Shown: positions 1-9,045, numbered from the stretch's first letter. The stretch is DNA of 64,000 bases from Microbacterium profundi (GCF_000763375.1 NZ_JPSY01000001.1:1302001-1366000), one strand, 5' to 3'. The notes: generated by a model not told the origin, from the sequence alone. Program-made: numbers and translations.

Positions 1-60
1 TCTCCGCTGCATAGATTGGCATATTGCATTTTCTAGATCCGTCACAGCGTCGCACCCCCG

Positions 61-120
61 GTCGCCGAACCGGTCGCTGAACCGGTCGCTGAACCGGTCG
101 CTGAGCCTGTCGAAGCGTCC
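61..120. repeat. Short tandem repeat joined to a dispersed actinobacterial repeat
   Basis: A 12-bp unit (GTCGCTGAACCG and variants) occurs in tandem and runs into GGTCGCTGAGCCTGTCGAAG. The 27 bp at 94-120 recur identically at 10912-10938 inside a coding sequence. Bases 1-153 otherwise show no gene. Confidence 0.8.
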
Positions 121-153
121 GCCACGAGCGTCAGGACCGCGGGTTCGCCCCGC

Positions 154-393
154 TCACACCGACCGACGCACGGTGATCGGGTCGAACGCTTCCCCCACGA
201 CATAAGATCCGCCGAACAGCTCGACCCCGGCGGGGGTCAGCGTCACGTGCTCGAACACCACGGTGTCACCCTCATCGCGCGGCGCACTGAGCGCGAAAGC
301 ATCCACCGCCTGCCCGCCGGGTGAGATGGCGAGCAGCCAGGAGCCGTCTGCATCGTCGCCGAACGGATCCCCGAGACCCAGGACTCCTGACAT
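154..393 (-). CDS. Hypothetical protein, probably the 3' part of an IS-interrupted gene
   Basis: A 79-residue ORF reading LGDPFGDDADGSWLLAISP onward and ending ITVRRSV. I do not recognise a family. Its first ATG lies inside the terminal inverted repeat of the neighbouring insertion sequence and no ribosome binding site precedes it. The true gene therefore probably began on the far side of the element, beyond 2790, and only the tail survives here. The sequence just outside the other IS end does not give an obvious start in this frame, so the intact gene cannot be rebuilt with confidence. Confidence 0.4.
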   Translation of the reverse strand: MSGVLGLGDPFGDDADGSWLLAISPGGQAVDAFALSAPRDEGDTVVFEHVTLTPAGVELFGGSYVVGEAFDPITVRRSV

Positions 394-2790
394 GGTGCAA
401 TAGTTCTTGGGTCGTCAGGCGTGGTCTTTGATCTCGTAGCGGAGGCGGAGCGTGGTGCCGGGGTAGGTTGTGTTCGTGGTGGTGAGGTGCTGGCAGAGTT
501 CAGCGGCCGCGGCGGTTTCTCGTCTGGTCGGGAGCGGGTCGAGGCGGATCGTGAGCGTGTCGGCGGTCGTGTTGGGGATGATGTCGCCGACGCTGGCGAG
601 GATCTGCCGGGTCAGGGTGTAGGCCTCTTGGTCGGCGCGTGCGTAACGGGTGTTGATGCGGATGTCGCGGGCGATGGTGGTGGTGGTGTTGAACGCGGCG
701 ATCTTGATCGCGTGGTGGATCAATTTCGTTTCAGTATCCAGGACCTGCTGCCCGGGGGCGAGGTCGCCCAGGCGAACCCGAGTCGGCGTCCCGCGGTGAC
801 GCGCACGAGCGGTGGCCAGTTCCTCTTCGGCGGCGTGCAGCTCGGCGGTGAGCGTGTTGTGGGCCGTGTTCGTGATGACCACGGTGTCTTGTCCGGGGGC
901 AGGGGTGTGTGCTTCGAGGAACGCGGCGTCAGTGCGAGCGCGTTCTCGCTGAGCCCTGGCGGCCGTGTTCTGTGCGACCAGATGCGCCGTGCGTTTCGCG
1001 GGGTTCGGGACGGATCGGTCAGGGTCATCGGCGACGCTGGCGTAGGAGTCGTGCGCGTCGAGGCCGAGGTGGATGCGGGCGTATCGGAAGTAGTTCTCTT
1101 GTCGCCACCGCGAGCCCATCCGGTAGACGATCTCCGGCGCGGGCAAGTCGGTGCGGGTGGTGAGCAGATGCACCTGCTTGGCCTTGGCGTTCTTCGTGTC
1201 CAGGCGGGTGATCTGCCGCATCGTGACGGTGTTGTCGGTCCCGGTGATGGGCAGATCGATCATCGTGTCGGCCAGGGTCCAGGCGTGTTCGCGCCCGTTC
1301 TCGTCAACGAAGTCGACGGCATCGAAGGCAGACTCGGGAATGTCGGGGGTGTGGCCTTTGCGCCAGGTGAGGACGTCGAAGCCGTGGGCGTTCATGTGCG
1401 CGAACAGGGCCGGGGACCAGCCGCCGCGGTCGAACCCGACCAGCACACGCCGGTCATCCCCGACCGCGGTACGCAGCTCGGGCAGCAGCCGCCGCAACTC
1501 CATCGCGAGGGACGCGCCGGGCTCGGACATCACGACCAGCACCGGGTCGCCAGCGGCGTCGCTCACCCACGTCTCCACCGTCGCCGGTGCCGGGAAACGT
1601 AGCCGGGATAGGTGGGTCTTTGCGATCTTCTTCGTCCCCTGGTAGGCCCGCACGTGCCCATCAACATAGAGCACCACACCCACCGCATCAGCGTTGGTGC
1701 CAGCGGCAAGGTGGGTGGTGGCCATCGCGGCGAGCAGGTCGGCGGCTTTGCCCCGCCCGGCGAGTTGGTTGATCTTGCGGCGGATGGTCTTCACTTCCGG
1801 GGCCCGGTCCATTCCCAGCACCCGGCCCAGATCGGCAGGGGCGAACCGTGCGGCACCCTCAGCGCGCGGCTGTCCGGCCAGGGCACGGAACACGCCCTCG
1901 AGGAACATCGTCGATAGCCCGTAGAACCCGGCCGGAAGCTGCCCGTAGACATCGTTCGCGCAGCTCAGCAGACCGGTCGCGGCCAGTGCTGGCAGGCCAA
2001 GCAAAAGCCCTGCCAGCGGGACCCTCGCGGCGGGCGTGAACACCGCAGGCGCCTCGCCCAGTAAGCCTGCGCGCGCCAAGCCCCGCTCACCGTGACGAGC
2101 GGTCGGCTCAGCCAACACGACCAACTCGTCGTCCTCGCCGACCTCGACCGTGCTGGGCGTGCTCTCGGTGGCCGCCGCCTGCGCTGCAGCAGGCGCGTCG
2201 CCGGTTCCGACAGTGTCGAACTCCGGTGAGAGGGCGCGACGGACGCTACCCTCAGCGATCTGCACGGCAGCGGCGATCTGCCGGATCGTGCCACCGGCAG
2301 CCCGTCGGGATCGGACGTCGGCCACGACCGGGCCGGTCAGCTTCGATGGGCCCTTCGGTCCTCGACGCTGCGACACCAGCTCAGCGGTGCCTTGCTCTGC
2401 CTGGCCATGCCACCGCCACAACGTCGACACTGCGATCCCGAACGCGGCCGCAACCTGCGTCGCGCCCGCCGCCTGGGTGCGCACCAGCTGCACCGCCGCG
2501 AGACGCCGCCCCGCATCATCACCGGCCGACCACACCTGCGTGAGGAACCCATGCACGTACACCCGACCACCATCGGCATCCTCGACCAGTGCTGCCGCAC
2601 GACCCAGTTCCACCGCGCCAGCCGGCGCGAACGGCAACGGCAGCTGGGACGTGATCACCCCGCCATTCTACCAGAAGACCCAGCCAAACGTCTTATTAAT
2701 TATTGCCCAGTCGGGGCGTCGAGAACATGCCAGAACCGCAGGAAACCGCCACCCACCTACATGGACGAACCGACTATGTCAGGAGTCCTG
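379..2790 (-). mobile_element. Insertion sequence with 15-bp inverted ends and 5-bp target duplication
   Basis: The inward-reading ends are CAGGACTCCTGACAT at 379-393 and its exact complement at 2776-2790. AGACC lies directly outside both ends (374-378 and 2791-2795), as expected for a 5-bp target duplication. The 2412-bp element carries one large transposase on the minus strand and about 130 bp of noncoding DNA at its right end. Family assignment is left open. Confidence 0.9.
415..2658 (-). CDS. Large DDE-type transposase
   Basis: A 747-residue protein filling the insertion sequence. Residues around 50-140 hold helix-turn-helix stretches (AAAFGIAVSTLWRWHGQAEQ and GTIRQIAAAVQIAEGSVRRA) that would bind the ends. 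The central region has YVDGHVRAY and FDRGGW, which look like the first two acidic residues of a DDE catalytic core, and WRQENYFRYARIHLGLD may carry the third. The frame is intact, so the element may be active. I cannot name the IS family from sequence alone. Confidence 0.85.
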   Translation of the reverse strand: MITSQLPLPFAPAGAVELGRAAALVEDADGGRVYVHGFLTQVWSAGDDAGRRLAAVQLVRTQAAGATQVAAAFGIAVSTLWRWHGQAEQGTAELVSQRRGPKGPSKLTGPVVADVRSRRAAGGTIRQIAAAVQIAEGSVRRALSPEFDTVGTGDAPAAAQAAATESTPSTVEVGEDDELVVLAEPTARHGERGLARAGLLGEAPAVFTPAARVPLAGLLLGLPALAATGLLSCANDVYGQLPAGFYGLSTMFLEGVFRALAGQPRAEGAARFAPADLGRVLGMDRAPEVKTIRRKINQLAGRGKAADLLAAMATTHLAAGTNADAVGVVLYVDGHVRAYQGTKKIAKTHLSRLRFPAPATVETWVSDAAGDPVLVVMSEPGASLAMELRRLLPELRTAVGDDRRVLVGFDRGGWSPALFAHMNAHGFDVLTWRKGHTPDIPESAFDAVDFVDENGREHAWTLADTMIDLPITGTDNTVTMRQITRLDTKNAKAKQVHLLTTRTDLPAPEIVYRMGSRWRQENYFRYARIHLGLDAHDSYASVADDPDRSVPNPAKRTAHLVAQNTAARAQRERARTDAAFLEAHTPAPGQDTVVITNTAHNTLTAELHAAEEELATARARHRGTPTRVRLGDLAPGQQVLDTETKLIHHAIKIAAFNTTTTIARDIRINTRYARADQEAYTLTRQILASVGDIIPNTTADTLTIRLDPLPTRRETAAAAELCQHLTTTNTTYPGTTLRLRYEIKDHA

Positions 2791-3049
2791 AGACCGAGCG
2801 ACGCTTCATGACCGAGATTCCGCTGGCTGTGTCGGGGCCGTGGGATGCCTCGGACCGGGAGGCTATGCGGGTCGGGTCAGCGGAAGTGGATGCGCGGACG
2901 TCGCCAACAACCTTGACCGCCTTTCGCCTGAGCAGCACTGATACGACGTATGTGACGAGTCCAGTCGCGACCAACGTCAACCCTTATCCGGAGCGCCTAA
3001 CTCGTGTTTATACTCCCTAAACCTTAGTAAGGAATGCGATACTCAGGTT
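2791..3049. promoter_or_regulatory. Noncoding stretch with upstream region of the Fic gene
   Basis: No convincing gene is seen between the IS end and the Fic start. An imperfect palindrome CCTTAGTAAGG at 3022-3032, inside AT-richer DNA, sits 18 bp upstream of the ATG and is a candidate operator. The Fic protein has its own C-terminal winged helix, so autoregulation is possible but inferred. Confidence 0.4.
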
Positions 3050-4273
3050 ATGAGCAACCCCGAGGACAGTTCGCCATCCCACGCCTCGTGGCCGGCCCAC
3101 GGTGTCGAGGCACTGCCATGGCGACAGCAGGTTCGAGGCGGTACCCGAGCCGATCGGACGCTGTCAACTGTCGATGCGACGATCCCCCCGATGATCGCGG
3201 CGCTTGACTACATTCCGCCAGTAACGACGATCGTCACTTCGGAGGAAGCTCTCCTCGCCGTCGCGCAGGCCGACACGGACGCTGAAGGGCACTCGGCAGC
3301 GCTGAGCCGCTTCATGATTCGGACGGAATCGGTCGCATCTTCGAAGATCGAGCGAATTTCCGCAAGCGCCGTCGATTACGCGAAGGCGCTGACAGGCAAC
3401 CGCTCAAATTCCTCCGCGACGAGCATGGTGGCCGCGAGCACTGCGCTGCACGGCCTCGTCACCGCAACGGCGGAACGTGGAAGGTTCATCTTTGAAGACT
3501 TGTTTGTTGCCCACAGCGCGCTGATGCGAGACGATCCTCACGAAGCCTCTTACGCCGGTCGCGTGAGAGATATGCAGAACTGGATCGGCGGCAGCGACCA
3601 TTCGCCGCGCGACGCGCTCTATGTTCCTCCCGCCCCTGAACGAGTGCAGGCGTTGATGGAAGATCTCATCGACTACCTCAATCGCGACGACATACCTGTG
3701 ATGGTGCAGGCCGCGATCGCGCATGCCCAGTTCGAGTCCATCCACGCGTTCACAGACGGCAACGGTCGTATCGGCCGTGCGCTCGTGTCTGCTGTTCTCC
3801 GACGACGTGGCGTCACTCGGAACGCCGTCGTCCCACTCGCGAGTGGCCTGCTGGCAATGCGCGACGACTATTTCGTCGCTCTCGGTGACTATCGGCAGGG
3901 ACGCCCGGCACCGCTGATCGAGTTATTCGCACGCTCGGCAAGCGCTGCGGCCGCCTGTTCTCGGGAGTCCATTGCGCGCATCAAGGCGCTGCCGGGTGAG
4001 TGGAATGCAGAGCTCCGTCCGCGCGCAGGTTCTGCGGTCGCAGCCCTCATCCCCGCCTTCTACGACCACCCAGTGATGGCCGCCGACGAGATCGAGCAAC
4101 GTTCAGGATCTTCTGAACAGCAGACCTACCGGGCGATAGCCAGGCTGACCGAGGCAGGATTCATCCAGGAGATCACAGGCCGCAAGCGCGATCGGGTGTG
4201 GGTCGCCTCCGAATTGCTCGCCGAACTCGACGACCTCGACCGACGTATCCAGGCTCAGATGAGGCCTGACTGA
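3050..4273 (+). CDS. Fic family protein AMP-transferase
   Basis: A 407-residue Fic protein, expected to transfer AMP from ATP to a hydroxyl side chain of a target protein. The Fic motif HAFTDGNGRIGR starts at about residue 232 and is complete, including the catalytic His. The N-terminal Fic_N region contains TESVASSKIERIS; class II Fic proteins carry an inhibitory helix here with (S/T)xxxE(G/N), and in this protein the last position is Arg. The C-terminus (about 340-400) is a winged helix, AADEIEQRSGSSEQQTYRAI. The gene stands alone with no small antitoxin partner, which fits self-inhibited Fic proteins. The ATG start has only a weak AAGG 15-20 bp upstream. Confidence 0.9.
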   Translation: MSNPEDSSPSHASWPAHGVEALPWRQQVRGGTRADRTLSTVDATIPPMIAALDYIPPVTTIVTSEEALLAVAQADTDAEGHSAALSRFMIRTESVASSKIERISASAVDYAKALTGNRSNSSATSMVAASTALHGLVTATAERGRFIFEDLFVAHSALMRDDPHEASYAGRVRDMQNWIGGSDHSPRDALYVPPAPERVQALMEDLIDYLNRDDIPVMVQAAIAHAQFESIHAFTDGNGRIGRALVSAVLRRRGVTRNAVVPLASGLLAMRDDYFVALGDYRQGRPAPLIELFARSASAAAACSRESIARIKALPGEWNAELRPRAGSAVAALIPAFYDHPVMAADEIEQRSGSSEQQTYRAIARLTEAGFIQEITGRKRDRVWVASELLAELDDLDRRIQAQMRPD

Positions 4274-4293
4274 CAGGGCTGCGTCAACAGTGC

Positions 4294-4568
4294 TCAGGCG
4301 GTGTACGTCCCGTCCGGATACAGATCGGGGACGTGCGTCGCGACGAAATCGCCGAGTTGTCTCCGGAGGCGGCGACGATGAAAGAGCACTGCTCCTGCAC
4401 GATCCCGGTCATGACATCCCGTTCGCGCCGGCCACGGCGAACGAGGTCGCGGGCCATCGGTTCGAGGCGCTCACCGGCGTAGGTCGTCATCATCCCGTTC
4501 GGCATCCGCCGGAACAGCGCGGCTCCCACCTGCCGCTCGAGCGAGGAGATCTGCCGCGACACCGTCGG
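4294..4568 (-). pseudogene. Remnant of a LysR-type regulator
   Basis: The segment PTVSRQISSLERQVGAALFR is the second half of a LysR helix-turn-helix. It is cut off upstream by a stop, lacks the first helix, and lacks nearly the whole effector domain. A second frame ends LGDFVATHVPDLYPDGTYTA before a stop at 4294 and may be the C-terminus of the same regulator after an internal deletion and frameshift. No start codon or promoter is evident. Confidence 0.65.
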
Positions 4569-4591
4569 CGTTCATCGGGCGATCGGCGGCG

Positions 4592-4765
4592 ATGCACGCG
4601 TGCTTCCACGGCGAGGCCGACAACTTCGGTGTGCTGCTGCACGAGCCTTCCCAACTGCGTGATTACATCGTCGGCGCACACCGCGCGGGCTGCACGGTCG
4701 CCACGCATGCGATCGGCGACCGTGCGATCACGCATGTGCTGGATGCTGTCGAGGAGGCGCAGTGA
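4592..4765 (+). pseudogene. Fragment of a YtcJ-like amidohydrolase
   Basis: About 57 codons ending in a TGA read FGVLLHEPSQLRDYIVGAHR followed by VATHAIGDRAITHVLD. The HAIGDRA block is characteristic of YtcJ-like amidohydrolases, which are normally over 500 residues. Only this short piece is present, so it is a decayed remnant. It directly abuts the LysR remnant, and the two were probably divergent neighbours once. Confidence 0.7.
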
Positions 4766-4816
4766 CCGCGACTGTAGTCGGTGGGGTCATGGAGTTCGGG
4801 GATGTGGGGTGAGGAT

Positions 4817-5368
4817 TCAGTAGAGCCTGGCGCGAACGGCTTCCACGAACTTCGGCACGCCGGCTCTGATGAGCGCAAGCAGAAAGTCGTCGATCGTCAT
4901 CGTCGGGGAGTCATACCCCTCGACGAGTTCGACCAGGGCGCGCAAAGTCGGCGCGTGGTAGAGGTCGAGCTGATCCAGGAGGAAATCATCGGGGTGGACG
5001 ACTTCGAGGTCGAACGGCTCAACTGAGTCCGCAGGGAAGTCTTTCAAGTTGAACGTGACAAGCACCTCCGCACCACCGCGAACCGCGGCCGCGAGCACGT
5101 GTCGATCCTTCTCATCATTCGTCATCGTCGAAACGAGATCGTCGTAGCCCGTCACCATCGCGTCAGCAAAGTAGTGCTCCATCGTGGAGATGCGCTTTTC
5201 TACGAGGTGCGGATCCTCGCCGTTCGCGACCAGGTTCTTCGAGAGTTCGGTCATCACACCCTTCGACCAGAGTGGCCGGAACAGGTCGCGATCAGCGAGT
5301 TCGAGAATGAAGTCGTTGATCAGCGCCCCGTACAGGACATTCGTGTCGAAGAACGCAGGAAAGCTCAC
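4817..5368 (-). CDS. PIN-domain ribonuclease toxin
   Basis: A 183-residue protein beginning PAFFDTNVLYGALIND, the first acidic motif of a PIN fold. Further acidic residues follow at TNDEKDRHVLAAAV and VTFNLKDFP, the usual layout of VapC-like RNases. The GTG start at 5368 overlaps the stop of the upstream excisionase-HTH gene (GTGA), indicating translational coupling as a toxin-antitoxin pair. A C-terminal extension of about 50 residues makes it longer than classic VapC (about 130). The target RNA cannot be read from sequence. Confidence 0.85.
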   Translation of the reverse strand: MSFPAFFDTNVLYGALINDFILELADRDLFRPLWSKGVMTELSKNLVANGEDPHLVEKRISTMEHYFADAMVTGYDDLVSTMTNDEKDRHVLAAAVRGGAEVLVTFNLKDFPADSVEPFDLEVVHPDDFLLDQLDLYHAPTLRALVELVEGYDSPTMTIDDFLLALIRAGVPKFVEAVRARLY

Positions 5369-5892
5369 TCAGCGTCCAGCTCCTTCAACCGCTTCACGCT
5401 GTTCGGGTCTCCGATCCGGATCTTCGCGGTGGGACTGGTCCGCTGCAGCTCGCGGAGAGCGGCCTGACGTTCGGCACGGAATCTTGCTTGGTATGAAACC
5501 AGATCCTCAAGTCGGACGCGACGATGACGACCAGGCCTTTCGAAGGGGATGTCACCGGCTTCCAAGAGGCGGACAAGCGTCGGGCGGCTGATCCCCAGGA
5601 AATCTGCTGCCTGCTGCGTCGTCATCGTCGCGCCTTGTGGAACGATCGTGATTCCTTCGCCCGCTGCGAGCGCATTCGTCACCTGGTCGAGGATACGGAA
5701 GATCTCATCCGGGATCGGGCGGTTGTTCCCGTGAGGGTCGACAAGTGCGGCCCTAGACGAGTTCTCTGCCAGATACCCTTCGAGCTCGCGCAGCAACTCC
5801 GCAAAATCGAGAAGCTCACCGCGGCCCTCTGCCTCAGGGAGATAGGTCTGTGCCTTGCGTGCGCCGCGGGGCACATCAGTCGAGGTGCTCAT
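5365..5892 (-). CDS. Antitoxin with excisionase-type helix-turn-helix
   Basis: A 175-residue protein with a MerR/excisionase-type DNA-binding segment at about residues 90-135 (TTQQAADFLGISRPTLVRLL, then RHRRVRLEDL). It overlaps the PIN toxin by 4 bp and is first in the operon. The expected role is to neutralise the toxin and repress its own promoter. The perfect inverted repeat at 5913-5927, 21 bp upstream, is the obvious operator candidate. HTH/PIN pairs of this kind are known outside the classic VapB families. Confidence 0.8.
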   Translation of the reverse strand: MSTSTDVPRGARKAQTYLPEAEGRGELLDFAELLRELEGYLAENSSRAALVDPHGNNRPIPDEIFRILDQVTNALAAGEGITIVPQGATMTTQQAADFLGISRPTLVRLLEAGDIPFERPGRHRRVRLEDLVSYQARFRAERQAALRELQRTSPTAKIRIGDPNSVKRLKELDAE

Positions 5893-6199
5893 ACGCCCAT
5901 GCTACTCCCCAATTCGAAAAAATCGAACGTTCATCACGTTTGTCTGAACCTCGCCACTGCAGCGACAGGAGGCCGCCCACGCCACTTCGGCATCGACCTT
6001 TCGCCCGGCGGTCTCAGACCAATGTCTGACCCCTTCTCTATGGTCTGAAATAGCCGGTCCGCACGGACCAAGAGTTCTACCCGAACTCCCGACTCGCGCC
6101 CTGATCAGGGCACTATTCGGCGTGCGTGCGAATCGGCGTCCTACGGCATTCGTCGTGGGGCAGGCCGGTGCTTCACGCACACTCCACAAGGAGAATCAC
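5893..6199. promoter_or_regulatory. Intergenic region with TA operator candidate and several inverted repeats
   Basis: TTCGAAAAAATCGAA at 5913-5927 is a perfect 5-5-5 inverted repeat upstream of the antitoxin. GTCTCAGAC, and three related GGTCTGA/TCTGACC-like words between about 6010 and 6050, could be a second regulatory cluster. GGAG at 6190-6193 is the ribosome binding site of the next gene. No coding region is seen. Confidence 0.5.
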
Positions 6200-7048
6200 A
6201 TGTCCGTACCCAACCCCGCAGCCCCTGCTCCGCAGCAGCTGCCACCTCCGTTGCCTCCTTCCGATGCAGCAGCGCCCGCATCCGGCAAGACGAACATCGT
6301 CGCACTGGTCGCGATGATCGTCGCCATCGTGGGATTCATCTTCGCGTGCATCCCCGGTGCACTGATCGTCGGCTGGATCCTGCTGCCGATCGCGTTCGTG
6401 CTCAGCATCGTCTCGCTGTTCCTCAAGGGCGATCGCAAGTGGATGGGCGTCGTCGGCCTGATCGTGTCGATCATCGGTACGATCGTCGGCTTCGTGGTCT
6501 TCTTCGCGGTGATGGCCGGCGTGGCGAGCGAGGCCATCGCCGACGAGTTCGGCGATACCGACACCACCGTCACGCAGCCCGCGGATGAAGAAGCCGCAGT
6601 GGCAGATGAGGAAGAGCCGGTGGATGCCGCCGAACAGGGCACGCGCGAGAACCCGTACCCACTCGCTTCGCAGATCAGCTCCGGCGACTGGACCGTCGTC
6701 GTGAACAGCCACACTGCCGATGGTGCCGCTGCGGTCGCCGAGGGCAACACGTTCAATGAGGCCGCACCGGCAGGATCGCACTACGAGATCGTGAACTACA
6801 CGGTCACGTACACCGGTGATGAATCGGGCCTCGCGGCCGAGGTCAGCGTCGACGTAGTCACAAGCGCCGGCAACGTCGTCAACAGTTTCGACAACTTCGT
6901 TTCACTCGCTGACGGCTTCGGTCTCGATGAGCTGTACAACGGCGCATCTGCGACCGGGTCGCAGGCATTCCTCGTTCCCGACGGAGAGACGGCGCTGATC
7001 CGTGTTCGCCCGGGGATGCTGGCCGACGAGGTGTTCGTCAACCCGTAG
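6200..7048 (+). CDS. Membrane protein with DUF4190-like N-terminus and extracytoplasmic C-terminal domain
   Basis: A 282-residue protein starting at ATG 6200 behind AAGGAG. A Pro/Ala-rich cytoplasmic leader is followed by three hydrophobic segments at about 33-55, 55-75 and 85-110. An acidic linker (EEAAVADEEEPVD) then leads to a roughly 130-residue domain (GTRENPYPLASQISSGDW onward) resembling DUF4352-type immunoglobulin-like domains of actinobacterial surface proteins. It is first of three same-strand genes ending in a GTPase. Function unknown. Confidence 0.75.
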   Translation: MSVPNPAAPAPQQLPPPLPPSDAAAPASGKTNIVALVAMIVAIVGFIFACIPGALIVGWILLPIAFVLSIVSLFLKGDRKWMGVVGLIVSIIGTIVGFVVFFAVMAGVASEAIADEFGDTDTTVTQPADEEAAVADEEEPVDAAEQGTRENPYPLASQISSGDWTVVVNSHTADGAAAVAEGNTFNEAAPAGSHYEIVNYTVTYTGDESGLAAEVSVDVVTSAGNVVNSFDNFVSLADGFGLDELYNGASATGSQAFLVPDGETALIRVRPGMLADEVFVNP

Positions 7049-7243
7049 GGAATAAGCGTGGTGGGCGGCCGTGGGGATGTCGCTCACCACGTTCCAGATT
7101 GGTGAATGAGTAATCCGCCTGCGACACGCTCCGAGCTCCTGTCGCACCTGACGTCCGTTTATCTGCGCGTGCGCAAAGCTGAAGCAATGCGTCGGATGCA
7201 GACGCACGAATACGACCATCCGACCAACCCCCGAGGGGCAGCC

Positions 7244-7882
7244 ATGAGCACCACAACCGTTGCGCGCACCAAAACGCCCTTGTGGGCGAAGGTCCTTCTG
7301 ATCGTCTTGATCCTGCTTCTGATCGGGGTGGCTGGGCTCGGAGGCGTGATGCTCGGCAAGGTCCTCGGTGCGACCGAAGAACGTTCTACCCAAGTGATTC
7401 GTTCGATCACGCGTGAAGAGCAGATCATCCTCGCCACGGCGGGGATGACCGACGTCAAGACGGAGTCTGACGCTCAAGAGTTCTTTGGTCTCTTCGACAT
7501 CCCGTTCACCGATCGCACCATGCTCATGAAGTACGAATACGACGCGAAGTTCGGAATCGAAGGCAGCGACGTCTCTATCGAACCGATCGGCGACGACACG
7601 TATCGCGTATCGATCCCCGAGTTCGTCTTCCTTGGTTATGACAATCCCGACTTCTCCATCGCGGATGAGAAGAACGGGATACTGAGTTGGGCGACTCCAG
7701 CGATCGACAAGAACGAGGTGGTCAAATCGATCCTCACCGACGAGGCCGTCGCTGCGCACATCGAGGGGATGCGCCCGGTGCTGGAGGAACAAGCGAAGTC
7801 GTTCTACACGAACATCATCACCGCTATCGACCCTGGTGTAACACTCCAGTTCACGTACGCGAACGGCAAGGAGCCGGAATGA
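7244..7882 (+). CDS. Single-span membrane protein, DUF4230-like
   Basis: A 212-residue protein. ATG 7244 follows GAGGGGC and is preferred over an in-frame start at 7106, which has no ribosome binding site. One transmembrane helix at about residues 13-37 (WAKVLLIVLILLLIGVAGLG) anchors a soluble region that may belong to the DUF4230 group; that assignment is weak. Its stop overlaps the start of the G-domain gene (ATGA), so the two are translationally coupled and probably work together. Confidence 0.7.
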   Translation: MSTTTVARTKTPLWAKVLLIVLILLLIGVAGLGGVMLGKVLGATEERSTQVIRSITREEQIILATAGMTDVKTESDAQEFFGLFDIPFTDRTMLMKYEYDAKFGIEGSDVSIEPIGDDTYRVSIPEFVFLGYDNPDFSIADEKNGILSWATPAIDKNEVVKSILTDEAVAAHIEGMRPVLEEQAKSFYTNIITAIDPGVTLQFTYANGKEPE

Positions 7883-9045
7883 GCGGCGAGACCGAGCGGC
7901 CCGGCCGGGCTGCAGCAGAGATCGATGACAAACCGTTCCTCGACGCGACCGCAGAGGCGAAGTCTCGGTACGGCCGCTTTAATCTCGCTGTCATCGGCGG
8001 CTCGGGCGTAGGCAAGTCCTCACTCGTCAACGCCGTCTTCGGCCGCGACTGGGCGAAAGTCGGCAAGGGTCTTCCGGTGACTCGTGGCGTCCAGTATTAC
8101 CACGACGATTCTCTTGGCATCTGGGACGTCGAGGGATTCGAGATCGGATCACCGGTGCCGCCAGCGGAACAGCTCGGCGCCCATCTGAAGGTCATCGCGA
8201 GTCATTCGGCAAACCAGCAGATCGCAGTCGTCTGGTACTGCGTGAAGGCGAACGACGACCGCCTCACCTCCGCAGACATTGCAATGATCCGTGAGCTCGA
8301 CGCAGCAGGTCTCCCCGTGATCCTCGTGCTCACGAAGGTCGACTGGGGAAAATCCGTCATCCCGGGCAAACGCACCCTGTCGAAGGGGGTCCAGCAGTTC
8401 ATCGATTGGCTCGAAGAGCCCACCGATGAGAATGATCAACCCATCCACATCCCGTACCAGCGAGTGATTCCTACCTCGACACGCGACAGAGATGGAAAGG
8501 GTTCGGGGTATGGCCTCGGTGAACTCGTCACGGAGACACTCGCGCTCGCTCCCGAAAACGAGAAGGATGCCTTTCGTATCGCACAGCGGCTCAATCTCCC
8601 CTGGAAGCGCGAACTTGCCCGATCAGTCGTCACCGGTGCCGCAACCGCGGCCGCCGCGGCCGCCGCGGTTCCCGTTCCTGTCGCGGATGCAGCGATTCTG
8701 GCGCCGATCCAACTCGCGATGATGGGACGAATCGCGACCATCTACGACCTCGAGATCAAGGCTCTGCTCTCTGCTGGAGCGTTGGCGCAACTAGGAGTGC
8801 AACTTGCGGGCAGGGCGCTCGCCAGCAGCTTCCTCAAGCTGATCCCGGGGGCGGGCAGCGTCGTGAACGCCGGCGTCGCCGCAGCCTTGACCGCCGCCAC
8901 TGGCGAAGGCTGGATGCGCCTGTGTGAACAGGTGCACACCGGAAAGTTGGATCTGAACGCTGTCAATGCCGCGTGGGGTGACTATGTGCCCGGATTCTTC
9001 GACGTAGTCCGCAAGATGGGCGAGCAGCGACTTACCAAGTCGTGA
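7879..9045 (+). CDS. G-domain NTPase with hydrophobic C-terminus (YcjX/DUF697- or dynamin-like)
   Basis: A 388-residue protein. The P-loop GGSGVGKSS is at 40-48, the switch-II motif WDVEG near 82, and the guanine-specificity motif TKVD at 152-155, so GTP is the likely substrate. Residues about 250-350 are Ala-rich and hydrophobic (AAAAAAVPVPVADAAILAPI), like the membrane-associating DUF697 region of YcjF-type proteins. The gene is coupled by ATGA to the membrane protein upstream, suggesting a membrane-bound GTPase complex. Role unknown. Confidence 0.8.
   Translation: MSGETERPGRAAAEIDDKPFLDATAEAKSRYGRFNLAVIGGSGVGKSSLVNAVFGRDWAKVGKGLPVTRGVQYYHDDSLGIWDVEGFEIGSPVPPAEQLGAHLKVIASHSANQQIAVVWYCVKANDDRLTSADIAMIRELDAAGLPVILVLTKVDWGKSVIPGKRTLSKGVQQFIDWLEEPTDENDQPIHIPYQRVIPTSTRDRDGKGSGYGLGELVTETLALAPENEKDAFRIAQRLNLPWKRELARSVVTGAATAAAAAAAVPVPVADAAILAPIQLAMMGRIATIYDLEIKALLSAGALAQLGVQLAGRALASSFLKLIPGAGSVVNAGVAAALTAATGEGWMRLCEQVHTGKLDLNAVNAAWGDYVPGFFDVVRKMGEQRLTKS

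Noticed and set aside
421..1602. A 393-codon plus-strand frame inside the first insertion sequence
   Set aside because: It lies antisense to the transposase, with Gly/Arg/Val-rich composition expected of a shadow frame.
2774..2980. A 68-codon minus-strand frame with a hydrophobic start beyond the IS right end
   Set aside because: It has no ribosome binding site and runs into the inverted repeat in a different phase from the 79-residue ORF; it could not be joined to it as one gene.
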